From assembly GCA_965276825.1 (NCBI GenBank), contig OZ255630.1, positions 3,658,001-3,722,000 of the forward strand: a stretch of 64,000 nt of DNA, read 5' to 3'. Shown here in pieces: positions 25,627-33,169 of this stretch. The notes below the pieces were generated by a model, which saw only the letters and a list, made by a program, of their open reading frames with translations, was not told the origin of the DNA and did no database searches. The translations under genes and the position numbers were made by a program. Each line of letters opens with the position of its first letter. The stretch's first letter is position 1. The stretch is from G965276765 sp965276825. Lineage in GTDB: Bacteria > Actinomycetota > Acidimicrobiia > Acidimicrobiales > Palsa-688.

Positions 25627-26438
25627 GCACGCCGATGCTGGCCGTGTCGCGAGCTAAGAAGCACTTCGGCCACGTCGAGGTGCTCCGTGGAGTTGAAATC
25701 GCAGTCAACCGCGGCGACGTGGTCTGCGTGATGGGGCCGTCCGGATCGGGGAAGACAACGCTCCTGCGTTGCATGAACAACCTCGAGCAGCTCGACGAGG
25801 GTGGGATCTGGCTCGACGGCGAGCCGATCGGCTTTCGTGCCGAACGGGGAAGATTTCACGACCTGACCCCTCACGCGGCTGCACGTCAGCGAACAGAGAT
25901 CGGGATGGTGTTCCAAAACTTCAATCTGTTTCCCAACATGACCGCGCTGGAGAATGTGACGAGCGGTCCGCGGTTGGTGCTCGGGGACAGAAGCGCCGGC
26001 GCGGCCGAAAAGGGTCGGGAGCTCCTCGCTCGCGTCGGCCTCGCAGAGAAAGCGGCCGTGTATCCCGCGCAGCTGTCTGGAGGCCAGCAGCAACGAGTGG
26101 CTATCGCACGGGCGCTGGCCATGAATCCGAAAGTGTTGCTCTTCGACGAGCCGACCTCAGCGCTCGACCCGGAACTGGTTGGTGAAGTGTTAACCACCAT
26201 TCGTGACTTAGCTCGCGATGGGATGACGATGATCATCGTGACCCATGAGGCCAAGTTCGCCCGCGAGGTCGGCGATCGGGTCGTGTTCATGGCCGACGGG
26301 ATGGTCGTCGAGGAGGGGCCGCCTGTCCAGGTATTCGAAAACCCCCAGCACGAGCGGACCAAGGCATTCGTCCGACGGATCGGCCAAAACGCTTACGTGC
26401 CCGACAAGGCAAACGGGGCTTCGCCCCAGCCCGACTAG
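25623..26438 (+). CDS. ABC transporter ATP-binding protein, polar amino-acid type
   Basis: ATPase of 271 aa powering the importer. Walker A GPSGSGKTTLLRC, Q-loop VFQNFNLFPNMTALENV, signature LSGGQQQRVAIARALAM, Walker B VLLFDEPTSALDPELVGEV and the switch His in IIVTHEAKFAREV are intact. ATG 25623 overlaps the permease stop (ATGA). An insertion between Walker A and Q-loop (GFRAERGRFHDLTPHAAA) is a feature of the GlnQ/HisP-like group. It is the last gene of the cassette; the palindrome CCCGACTAGTCGGG spans its stop codon. Confidence 0.93.
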   Translation: MSTPMLAVSRAKKHFGHVEVLRGVEIAVNRGDVVCVMGPSGSGKTTLLRCMNNLEQLDEGGIWLDGEPIGFRAERGRFHDLTPHAAARQRTEIGMVFQNFNLFPNMTALENVTSGPRLVLGDRSAGAAEKGRELLARVGLAEKAAVYPAQLSGGQQQRVAIARALAMNPKVLLFDEPTSALDPELVGEVLTTIRDLARDGMTMIIVTHEAKFAREVGDRVVFMADGMVVEEGPPVQVFENPQHERTKAFVRRIGQNAYVPDKANGASPQPD

Positions 26439-26980
26439 TCGGGTGGTGGCAGCAGTCGTCTCGGTGATGGCTCGGGGGGCTCGGGCAAAGCCCCGGTGTA
26501 GATGCCGGGGCGGCCGGGGTGGGGTAATCGCAGGCTCCGGTCGAACGGGACTTGGCTGCCCGTAGCCACCGTCATGTGCCGCTCGAAGCGGTAGGGGACC
26601 CCTCTGGGGCATGAAGCTCGTCTCCAGGTAGCCGTGGCCTGGTCGTAGAGGGCCAGGTTGCGGACCTCGAGCGCGCCAGTGTCCAGGGGCGGCGGATCCG
26701 CTCACGGTGGTGGCCGCGTTCACACCGTTGCTTGGATCGCCCCGTTGGGTCCTTGCGGGTCCCTGACACCTCACGCTGTCGGCGACGTCAGGGACGAGCC
26801 GAACGCGGCCTCGCCCTGGTTGCATGGCGTCATTACGGGCTGTGCAGCCGGACTTCATGGCGGGCGTCCTCCGAGCGTCGCTCAACGGGAGGCGACGCTC
26901 CACGTGCACCGGATGGTGGCGGACTCGGGAGCGGCTCGGTGCGACGCGCTGCCAGCGCTGCCCCGTGATGCCCCGAAGCC
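26439..26980. other. Degenerate DNA between the ABC operon and the IS1380 remnant
   Basis: No intact gene is seen. On the minus strand a frame ending near 26436 gives a protein-like stretch (LYDQATATWRRASCPRG, RFERHMTVATGSQVPF) that may be the tail of a dead gene. The rest may be the lost 5' part of the IS1380 transposase, but I cannot align it. Confidence 0.4.
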
Positions 26981-27651
26981 ACCTGGGCCGAGGCGGGGCT
27001 GGTCCTCGCCGGTGATCTCGGATCGGGCCGCGACGACCCCCGTCCCCGAGCACCCGGGCTGATCGCCCGGGCGATCGCCAACCTGCCCGAGGGTCTCGGC
27101 CGGCCCCGGGTGCGCGCCGATGCCGGCTACTTCGACGCCAAGATCGTCCACGGCGCCCTCGACGCCGGGGCTGACTTCGCGATCGCCGCGAAACGCAACA
27201 CCGCAGCATGGCGCTCGGTGGCGGCGGTGGCCGCCGATGCCTGGGAGGACTGCTTCGACATGCCGGCGCGCAGGCGGCGGTCTGTGACTACGTCCCGACC
27301 GGCTGGCCCGAGGGGACCCGAACCGTGGTCCGCCGGGTGCGCGTCGACCCGGGCGAGGTACGCGCCGATCCCCGCAGCCGACGGCGTCGCACGATCCGCC
27401 CCGACCAGCTCGCCCTCGCGCTCGACGGCGAGGCGACCGACATCGACGCGTACAGCTTCATCTGCACCAACCTCGACGGGAGCGCCGAGATGCTCGAGTA
27501 CTGGTTCCGTGAGCGGGCCTGGATCGAAGAGCGCCACAAAGACGCCAAGCTCGGCTACGGGCTGATCCACCTCCCCTCCGGGAAGTTCCGGGTGAACCAG
27601 GCGTGGATGTGGTCCCCTTACCTTGCCACCAACCCGTCGAGCTTCACCCAG
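26981..27651 (+). pseudogene. IS1380-family transposase, 5' piece of an interrupted and frameshifted copy
   Basis: Transposase remnant of the IS1380 family. It begins in the middle of the protein (AGLVLAGDLGSGRDDPRPRA, RVRADAGYFDAKIVHGALDA), shifts frame near 27265, then continues AAVCDYVPTGWPEGTRTVVR, TIRPDQLALALDGEATDI and RHKDAKLGYGLIHLPSGKF to ATNPSSFTQ. The apparent stop is the first TGA of the inserted IS3 element. The N-terminal part is missing or unrecognisable. The reading frame resumes at 28929 after the IS3 element. Confidence 0.85.
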
Positions 27652-27696
27652 TGAGCATCCGCCCGTTGGACGGACATCTCATATAGGAGGTTGTCC

Positions 27697-28014
27697 GTGT
27701 CCGACAAGGAGAGGACCACTGCGAGGGGTCGTCTTTCGAAGTTCCCGCCGGAGTTCCGGCGAGACGCGGTGGCGATGGTGCTCGACGAGGGCCGTCGTAT
27801 CGCCGAGGTGGGTCGAGCGGTCGGTGTGAATCCGGGGACGCTCGGTAACTGGGTCGGCCTGGAGCGGATCGAGTGGGGTGACCGCCAGGGGCTGACCGCG
27901 GATGACCGGTCTGATCTTGTTGAGCTGCGAGCGGAGAACGCGCAGTTGCGGATGGAACGAGATCTGCTCAAACGATCTCTGGCCTTCTGGATCAAAGAGA
28001 CGTCGACACCGTGA
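27697..28014 (+). CDS. IS3-family transposase OrfA
   Basis: HTH protein of 105 aa that recognises the IS ends. It has the IS3 OrfA pattern: FPPEFRRDAVAMVLDEGR, HTH IAEVGRAVGVNPGTLGNWV and a C-terminal leucine-zipper-like coiled coil (ELRAENAQLRMERDLLKRSL). GTG 27697 is six bases after AGGAGG; the in-frame TTG at 27691 is too close to it. The end overlaps orfB, which lies in the -1 frame, the usual setting for a frameshifted OrfAB transposase. No slippery site was confirmed. Confidence 0.92.
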   Translation: MSDKERTTARGRLSKFPPEFRRDAVAMVLDEGRRIAEVGRAVGVNPGTLGNWVGLERIEWGDRQGLTADDRSDLVELRAENAQLRMERDLLKRSLAFWIKETSTP

Positions 28015-28898
28015 CCCGCTACGTGGGTGTCGATGATCAGAAGGCAGCCGGGTTCCCGGTGACGGTGGCGTGCGAGGCGGTCGGGGTGTCAACGTCGGGC
28101 TACTACGACTGGGCGGCCCGCCGGGCGGCCGGGCCGACGGAGCGTCAGCTGGCCGAGGCCGAGCTGGTGGCGTTGATGCGCGAGCTGTTCGACGCCGCGG
28201 ATGGCAACTACGGGGTGCCGCGCATGTACAAGGCGTTGCGTCACGCCGGGCTGGTCGTCAACGTCAAGCGGGTGGCCCGTCTGATGCGCTTGCACGGCAT
28301 AGCCGGCCGGTTCCGGCGTCGCAGCATCCGCACCACCTTTCCCGGCCCTGACGACTATGTGATCCCCGATCTCGTCGGCCGGCGCTTCGCGCCTGGAGCG
28401 CCTGATGTGGCGTGGTGTCAGGACATCACCTACATCCCGACCGGGGAAGGTTGGCTGTATCTGGCCTCGGTGCTCGACCTGGGCAGCCGCCGCCTGCTGG
28501 GCTACTCGATGGCCGACCACATACGCACCGAACTTGTCCTCGACGCCCTCGGAATGGCCGTCGCGGCCCGAGGTGGCGACCACTCTGTGGCTGGTGTCAT
28601 CGCCCACGCCGATAGGGGCAGCCAGTACACGGCCAACGACTACCTGGACTTCTGCCAGGCCCGCCAGCTGCGCCCCTCGGTCGGAAAGACCGGTATCTGC
28701 TGGGACAACGCGGTGGCCGAGAGCTTCTGGGAGAGCCTGAAGCGGGAATGTCTCCAAGGACGGATCTTCTCCACCCGGGCCGAGGCTCGTCGGGCCATCT
28801 TCCGGTGGATCAACTGGTACAACACGTCCAGGCTTCACACCACCCTCAACGGCATACCGCCAACCGAGTGGGAACAGCAGTACCGTCAAGCTTCATAA
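28011..28898 (+). CDS. IS3-family transposase OrfB (DDE integrase core)
   Basis: Catalytic transposase of 295 aa. An N-terminal HTH_21 region (NYGVPRMYKALRHAGLVVN) precedes an rve integrase core with the DDE residues in AWCQDITYIPTG (Asp), IAHADRGSQYTAND (Asp) and DNAVAESFWESLKREC (Glu). The C-terminal ARRAIFRWINWYNTSRLH is typical. All residues are intact, so the element may still be active. The annotated GTG overlaps the orfA stop, and the functional product may be an OrfAB fusion. Confidence 0.95.
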   Translation: MTRYVGVDDQKAAGFPVTVACEAVGVSTSGYYDWAARRAAGPTERQLAEAELVALMRELFDAADGNYGVPRMYKALRHAGLVVNVKRVARLMRLHGIAGRFRRRSIRTTFPGPDDYVIPDLVGRRFAPGAPDVAWCQDITYIPTGEGWLYLASVLDLGSRRLLGYSMADHIRTELVLDALGMAVAARGGDHSVAGVIAHADRGSQYTANDYLDFCQARQLRPSVGKTGICWDNAVAESFWESLKRECLQGRIFSTRAEARRAIFRWINWYNTSRLHTTLNGIPPTEWEQQYRQAS

Positions 28899-28928
28899 TC
28901 ACCCGTCCGGACAACGGGGAGATGCCCA

Positions 28929-29130
28929 CAGACCCTCGGGCGTGTCGACCTCGACGGTGTCCGATCGCACGCCAAACGGGCACGACGAGAGCTGTTCTGC
29001 CTGCCCGCCCGAGTGCTTTCCCACGCCCGGGCTGTCGTCGTCCGCTTCGCTGCTGGGTGTCGCGGACACCGCCTTTCGCACAGCATTCGAGAACCTTCGA
29101 GCCCTGCCCTCCGCCCCCGCCGGCTGACAC
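28929..29130 (+). pseudogene. IS1380-family transposase, 3' piece
   Basis: Continuation of the transposase interrupted by IS3. After the CAG duplication the frame reads QTLGRVDLDGVRSHAKRARR, then ELFCLPARVLSHARAVVVR, the characteristic basic C-terminus of IS1380 transposases. It then fades into low-complexity sequence near 29100. The join with the 5' piece is exact once one CAG is removed. Confidence 0.82.
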
Positions 29131-29465
29131 CCCCGAAAGACCCGGCCCCCGCCACCAGCCCGCCCCGGCCGCAACCCGCCGATCCCCCCGACCCCTGACG
29201 ACACCCGCCCCCACACCCACCCCGAACCCCAACACCATCGCCGCCCGCCGTCACCGCCCCGACGGAGCCCCGAGCACTCTTCCCTGTGGATCTAGGTCTG
29301 ACCAGGGTTTATGGTGCCGCGGTGTCAGAGGGATCCTCCGCCGTCGTGTCAGAAATCGTCTAGTGCTGGCGGGTGGGATGGTCGCCGAGGCTCGCCAGGC
29401 CAGGGAACGCCGGGTCACATTGAGGATTTAGCTCGTCGGGATATCGGCGGCGGCGCGGCCTCTCG
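29131..29465. other. Gene-free stretch before arsR
   Basis: No supported gene. The first half is C-rich, low-complexity sequence. The second half, around 29330-29400, looks like IS-flank debris with GTGTCAGA occurring twice. It may contain the original right end of the IS1380 element, but no terminal repeat could be paired. Confidence 0.4.
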
Positions 29466-29810
29466 TTACCCTCCGAGAGCGCGTCTGACGGCCGCGAGGC
29501 GGTCGTCGGCGACGTGCCACCACGTCCAGCGGCCTCGCTTCTCGCCGATGAGGAGGCCGGCTTCGGAGAGCACTTTGGTGTGGTGGGAGATGGTGGGCTG
29601 GCTTCGGTCGAGCGGGCCGACCAGGTCGCACGAGCACACCTCGGACTGTGCGGCGACCAGCGAGAAGAGCCGGAGCCGTACGGGGTCGGCGAGGGCGGCG
29701 AGAACGTGGGCCAGGTCGCTCGCCTCGACCTCGCTCAGCGGGGCCGCGACAACTGACGAGCAGCACAACACGTCGTCTGCGGTCACCGAGATGGTGGTCA
29801 TCTTCGACAT
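29466..29810 (-). CDS. arsR: ArsR-family metalloregulatory repressor
   Basis: Winged-helix repressor of 114 aa. The ArsR core is clear: HVLAALADPVRLRLFSLVAA, the metal-binding-type motif EVCSCDLVGPL (Cys-x-Cys), and recognition helix SQPTISHHTKVLSEAGLL. An additional vicinal Cys pair lies near the N-terminus (DDVLCCSS). ATG at 29810 is preferred. It is divergent from the arsenic genes, with a long symmetric inverted repeat in the gap. It should release the operator on binding As(III), or possibly Cd or another soft metal. Confidence 0.9.
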   Translation of the reverse strand: MSKMTTISVTADDVLCCSSVVAAPLSEVEASDLAHVLAALADPVRLRLFSLVAAQSEVCSCDLVGPLDRSQPTISHHTKVLSEAGLLIGEKRGRWTWWHVADDRLAAVRRALGG

Positions 29811-29824
29811 CACGGGCTCCAAGG

Positions 29825-29873
29825 ATTGACAACCGTCGATACAACGAGCAGAGTGTGATCGACAAACGTCAAT
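29825..29873. promoter_or_regulatory. Nested inverted-repeat operator between arsR and arsI
   Basis: Symmetric arrangement: ATTGAC (29825-29830), four bases, GTCGAT (29835-29840), 17 bases, ATCGAC (29858-29863), four bases, GTCAAT (29868-29873). Both arm pairs are perfect and equally spaced. It fills the arsR-arsI gap and could bind two ArsR dimers or one dimer bridging the arms. Confidence 0.65.
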
Positions 29874-29889
29874 GTACCAGGAGGACATC

Positions 29890-30363
29890 CTGTCCCGAGT
29901 CCAGCTCGCCCTCAACGTCACCGACCTTGATGACGCCATCGACTTCTACTCGAAGCTGTTCGATACGGCACCGGCCAAGGTCCGCCCCGGGTACGCCAAC
30001 TTCGCTGTCGTCGACCCACCGTTGAAGCTGGTCCTGATCGAGGACGCCAACCAGACGCCCGGTACCTTGAACCATCTCGGGGTCGAGGTCCCCACCACCG
30101 ACGAGGTGACCGCCGCGCAGGCCCGGTTGACCGGCGAGGGCCTGGCGACGACGGTGGAGGAGCAGACGGCGTGCTGCTACGCCGTGCAAGACAAGGTGTG
30201 GGTCGACGGTCCCGGTGGCGAGCCGTGGGAGATCTACACGGTCCTGTCCGACACGGAGATGCCTGCCGGTCAGCTCCGCTCTGCCGCCCCCGGGGAGGCG
30301 GCTTGCTGCTCGACTCGCCCGGACCTGGCCGGGGTCACTTCCGCCACGAGCTCGTGCTGCTGA
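29890..30363 (+). CDS. arsI: ArsI/CadI-type vicinal-oxygen-chelate metalloenzyme
   Basis: Glyoxalase-fold protein (about 157 aa) of the ArsI/CadI group, which includes C-As lyases that demethylate organoarsenicals and cadmium-induced proteins. Family blocks: RVQLALNVTDLDDAIDFYSK, APAKVRPGYANFAVVDPP, HLGVEVPTTDEV, and EEQTACCYAVQDKVWVDGPG with the thiol pair that binds the arsenical. A Cys-rich tail ends SATSSCC. Homologues start at MSRVQLAL, matching a CTG at 29890 five bases after a perfect AGGAGG (29879-29884). The ATG at 29872 lacks a ribosome-binding site but remains possible. Confidence 0.88.
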   Translation: MSRVQLALNVTDLDDAIDFYSKLFDTAPAKVRPGYANFAVVDPPLKLVLIEDANQTPGTLNHLGVEVPTTDEVTAAQARLTGEGLATTVEEQTACCYAVQDKVWVDGPGGEPWEIYTVLSDTEMPAGQLRSAAPGEAACCSTRPDLAGVTSATSSCC

Positions 30364-30391
30364 CCAACGGCCTCTTCGGGAGGGCCGCCCG

Positions 30392-31552
30392 ATGAGCGAT
30401 GTGGTGAGTGACCGCCCGGCGGCGGGGGTGTCGGCGGATGCGCCGGTGATCGCCAAGCTCTCGTTCCTCGACCGGCTCCTGCCGGTGTGGATCGTCGCCG
30501 CCATGGCGCTGGGGATCGGCCTCGGTCGGGCGATCCCGAGCCTGAACCGGCACCTGAACGCCATCCAGGTCACCTCCGGCACGTCGTTGCCGATCTTCGT
30601 CGGCCTGTTGGTGATGATGTACCCGGTGCTCGCGAAGGTCCGCTACGGGCATCTCGGCTCGGTGGCGCGCGACCGGCGTCTGTTGGTGTCGTCCCTGGTT
30701 CTCAACTGGGTGGTCGGCCCGGCGGTCATGTTCACCTTGGCCTGGTTGCTGCTGCCGGATCAGCCCACCTACCGGACGGGGCTCATCATCGTCGGGTTGG
30801 CCCGCTGCATCGCCATGGTCCTCATCTGGAACGATCTGTCCTGCGGTGACCGGGAGGCCGCCGCGATCCTGGTGGCCATCAACTCGCTGTTCCAGATCGT
30901 CGCGTTCGCTCTCCTCGGCTACTTCTACCTGAAGGTGCTGCCCGGCTGGCTTGGCCTGTCAACCGTCGGCCTGCACTTGTCGGTGTGGCGGATCGCCGAG
31001 ACGGTCCTCATCTTCCTCGGCGTGCCGCTCGTCGCCGGGCTCCTCACCCGTACCATCGGCGAACGCGCCCGTGGCCGGGAGTGGTACGAGGAGAGGCTGC
31101 TGCCCCGCCTCGGTCCGTTCGCCCTCTACGGGCTGCTCTACACCATCGTCATCCTGTTCGCCCTCCAGGGTCACACGATCACCACCCATCCCGCCGATGT
31201 CGCCCGGATCGCGCTGCCGCTGCTCGCTTACTTTGCGGTCATGTGGTTCGGATCGTTCTTTCTCGGGCGGAGGATCGGGCTGCCCTATGAGCGGACCGCA
31301 ACCCTTGCTTTCACCGCGGCGGGGAACAACTTCGAGTTGGCCATCGCGGTCGCCATCGGGGTGTTCGGGGTCTCCAGCGGCCAGGCCCTCGCGGGAGTGG
31401 TCGGACCTCTGATCGAGGTCCCGGTCCTGGTCGGGCTCGTGTACGTGTCGTTGTGGTTCCGCCGTCGCTTCTACCCCACCTCCGCCGGCCCGCCCCGCAC
31501 CGGCAGCCCGTCGATGAGAGACCGAGCCTCCGACACCAAGGACGGGACATGA
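30392..31552 (+). CDS. acr3: ACR3-family arsenite efflux transporter
   Basis: Integral membrane protein of 386 aa with about ten transmembrane segments, exporting As(III). The conserved functional Cys is in GLARCIAMVLIWNDLSCGD. Other family blocks are VGLLVMMYPVLAKVRYGHL and TLAFTAAGNNFELAIAVAIG. ATG 30392 follows a short gap after arsI. Its stop overlaps the arsC start (ATGA), so export and arsenate reduction are co-translated. Confidence 0.95.
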   Translation: MSDVVSDRPAAGVSADAPVIAKLSFLDRLLPVWIVAAMALGIGLGRAIPSLNRHLNAIQVTSGTSLPIFVGLLVMMYPVLAKVRYGHLGSVARDRRLLVSSLVLNWVVGPAVMFTLAWLLLPDQPTYRTGLIIVGLARCIAMVLIWNDLSCGDREAAAILVAINSLFQIVAFALLGYFYLKVLPGWLGLSTVGLHLSVWRIAETVLIFLGVPLVAGLLTRTIGERARGREWYEERLLPRLGPFALYGLLYTIVILFALQGHTITTHPADVARIALPLLAYFAVMWFGSFFLGRRIGLPYERTATLAFTAAGNNFELAIAVAIGVFGVSSGQALAGVVGPLIEVPVLVGLVYVSLWFRRRFYPTSAGPPRTGSPSMRDRASDTKDGT

Positions 31553-32181
31553 CCGCAACACTGGACCCCGCGACCCGCAGACGTTTGGCCCGGGACATCG
31601 AGCTGCTCGGCGAAGAGTTCGCCGGGGTCTTCTCCCTCGAAACGATCGAGGGCTACCTGGCCGAGTCCCTCGAGCAGTTCGCCAACGCCCGAGTCCAAGC
31701 ATTCGTGCCGATCTTCGTCAACCGTTTCGCGCGGGAGCGTCTCCGGGCGCTCGCCCAGGCTGAGGGCATGATGGCCAAGACGGTGCCGGAGGTGCTCTTC
31801 GTGTGCGTGCACAACGCGGGACGTTCGCAGATGGCCGCAGCCCTCCTCGATCATCACGCTGCGGGCCGAGTCCACGTCCGCTCCGCCGGTTCGACCCCAG
31901 CTGAGGAGATCAACCCCGAGGTGGTGACGGCCATGGCCGAGATCGGTGTCGACGTCTCCCGGGCGTTCCCCAAGCCGCTCACCGATGAGGTCACCCGAGC
32001 CGCGGACGTCATCGTCACGATGGGTTGCGGCGACGCCTGCCCGGTCTACCCCGGCAAGCGCTACGCCGACTGGGACCTCGACGACCCGGCCGGGAAGACC
32101 ATCGGCGACGTTCGCCCCATCCGAGACGAGATCGACCGCCGCGTCCAACGGCTCCTCGCCGATCTCGTCCCCACCCGCTGA
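31549..32181 (+). CDS. arsC: Arsenate reductase, low-molecular-weight phosphatase type with N-terminal helical domain
   Basis: Protein of 210 aa. An N-terminal three-helix domain (residues 1-75) is fused to a low-molecular-weight tyrosine phosphatase fold. The P-loop VCVHNAGRSQMAAALLDHH has the catalytic Cys and Arg, HVRSAGSTPAEEINPEVV follows, and the distal motif is VTMGCGDACPVYPGKRYADW with two further Cys. Reduction probably uses mycothiol/mycoredoxin or thioredoxin, as in actinobacterial ArsC enzymes (inference). ATG 31549 overlaps the acr3 stop. Confidence 0.93.
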   Translation: MTATLDPATRRRLARDIELLGEEFAGVFSLETIEGYLAESLEQFANARVQAFVPIFVNRFARERLRALAQAEGMMAKTVPEVLFVCVHNAGRSQMAAALLDHHAAGRVHVRSAGSTPAEEINPEVVTAMAEIGVDVSRAFPKPLTDEVTRAADVIVTMGCGDACPVYPGKRYADWDLDDPAGKTIGDVRPIRDEIDRRVQRLLADLVPTR

Positions 32182-32193
32182 GGCCAGCTTCCC

Positions 32194-33165
32194 ATGCACC
32201 TGGTGGCCATCGGCGGAAGCGACGGCGGGATCTCCGTCGCCCTCCGAGCCCGAGAGCTCGACCCCGACGTCGACATCACTGTGATGCTCGCCGACGCCTA
32301 CCCAACTTCTCGATCTGTGGCATCCCCTACCTGATCTCCGGTGACGTCACCGACTGGCACCAACTGGCCCACCGCACCCGATCCGACATCGAAGCGATGG
32401 ACATCGCGTTGATAACCGACACCACCGCCCAGCGGATCGACGTCGCCGACCACCGCGTCACTGCAACCAGTGCGGGCGGCTCCGAGCATGTGGTCACCTA
32501 CGACCAGCTCGTCGTGGCCACCGGAGTCGTGCCCGCCCGACCCCCGATCGGCGGGCTCGACCACCTCGGACCCGACGAAGGGGTCCACCTGCTTCACACC
32601 ATGGGCGACACGTTCGACGTGCTCGCCAGCCTTGAAACAAGAGGCGTCGCCTCTGTGGTCATCGTCGGCGCCGGGTACATCGGCTTAGAGATGGCCGAGG
32701 CGCTCACCGCACGGGCCTGGCCGTCACCCAAGTCGAGAAGCTCCCCGAGGTCCTCCCCACCCTGGACCCTGAACTCGGAACACTCATCCGCGACGAGCTG
32801 CGCGCTAATGGCGTGAACGTTCGGTCCTCGACCCGCATCACCAACATCGAAGTCGCCGGAGGCCGACTCCGGGTCCTCGGGGGAACGGTCGACCGTATCG
32901 ACGACTACGACCAAACGACCGATCTGGTCCTCGTGGTCACCGGCCTCAAGCCCGACGTGAGCCTCGCCGCAACCGCAGGAGCCCGACTCCCCCGAAGGTG
33001 CCATCATCGTCGACCGCCACATGCGCACCGGGCTTCCCGACATTTACGCCGCAGGCGACTGCGTCATCACCCATCACGTCCTCTTCGGCCCGACCTACCT
33101 CACACTTGGGACAACCGCGCACAAATAAGGCCAGACCGCGGGGGGAAACGCAGTGGGCGGTGACC
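32194..33165 (+). pseudogene. FAD/NAD-dependent oxidoreductase (CoA-disulfide-reductase-like), broken and truncated
   Basis: The pieces spell a pyridine-nucleotide disulfide-type flavoprotein: MHLVAIGGSDGGISVALRAR; after a one-base loss near 32302 FSICGIPYLISGDVTDW (with the redox Cys) and VVIVGAGYIGLEMAEALTAR. After another loss near 32716 it reads VTQVEKLPEVLPTLDPELG, and after a shift in a C run near 32990 IIVDRHMRTGLPDIYAAGD. A TAA follows TTAHK, and recognisable sequence ends about 33170 against the opposite-strand LVIVD gene. It was the fourth gene of the ars operon. At least three frameshifts, a nonsense codon and loss of the C-terminus make it non-functional. Confidence 0.85.
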
Positions 33166-33169
33166 GAGA

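Larger units (their letters stand above)
27652..28928 (+). mobile_element. Complete IS3-family insertion sequence
   Basis: Element of 1277 bp with 24-bp imperfect terminal inverted repeats (27652-27675 and 28905-28928; 19 of 24 positions match) that start TG and end CA as in IS3 elements. It is flanked by a 3-bp direct repeat CAG (27649-27651 and 28929-28931). It carries orfA and orfB. Removing the element and one CAG restores a continuous IS1380 transposase frame, which proves the insertion site. Confidence 0.95.

Noticed and set aside
26425..26445. Hairpin terminator at the end of the ABC cassette
   Set aside because: CCCGACTAGTCGGG is a perfect palindrome but leaves no loop and has no T-tract; it may be coincidental.
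26208..27209. Minus-strand frame of about 330 codons between the ABC operon and the IS
   Set aside because: It overlaps the ABC ATPase antisense and the IS1380 remnant; only a short stretch near 26440-26650 looks protein-like, and it is unrecognised.
27208..27654. Intact small transposase ORF
   Set aside because: It is only the middle of an IS1380 transposase, and its stop codon is created by the IS3 insertion.
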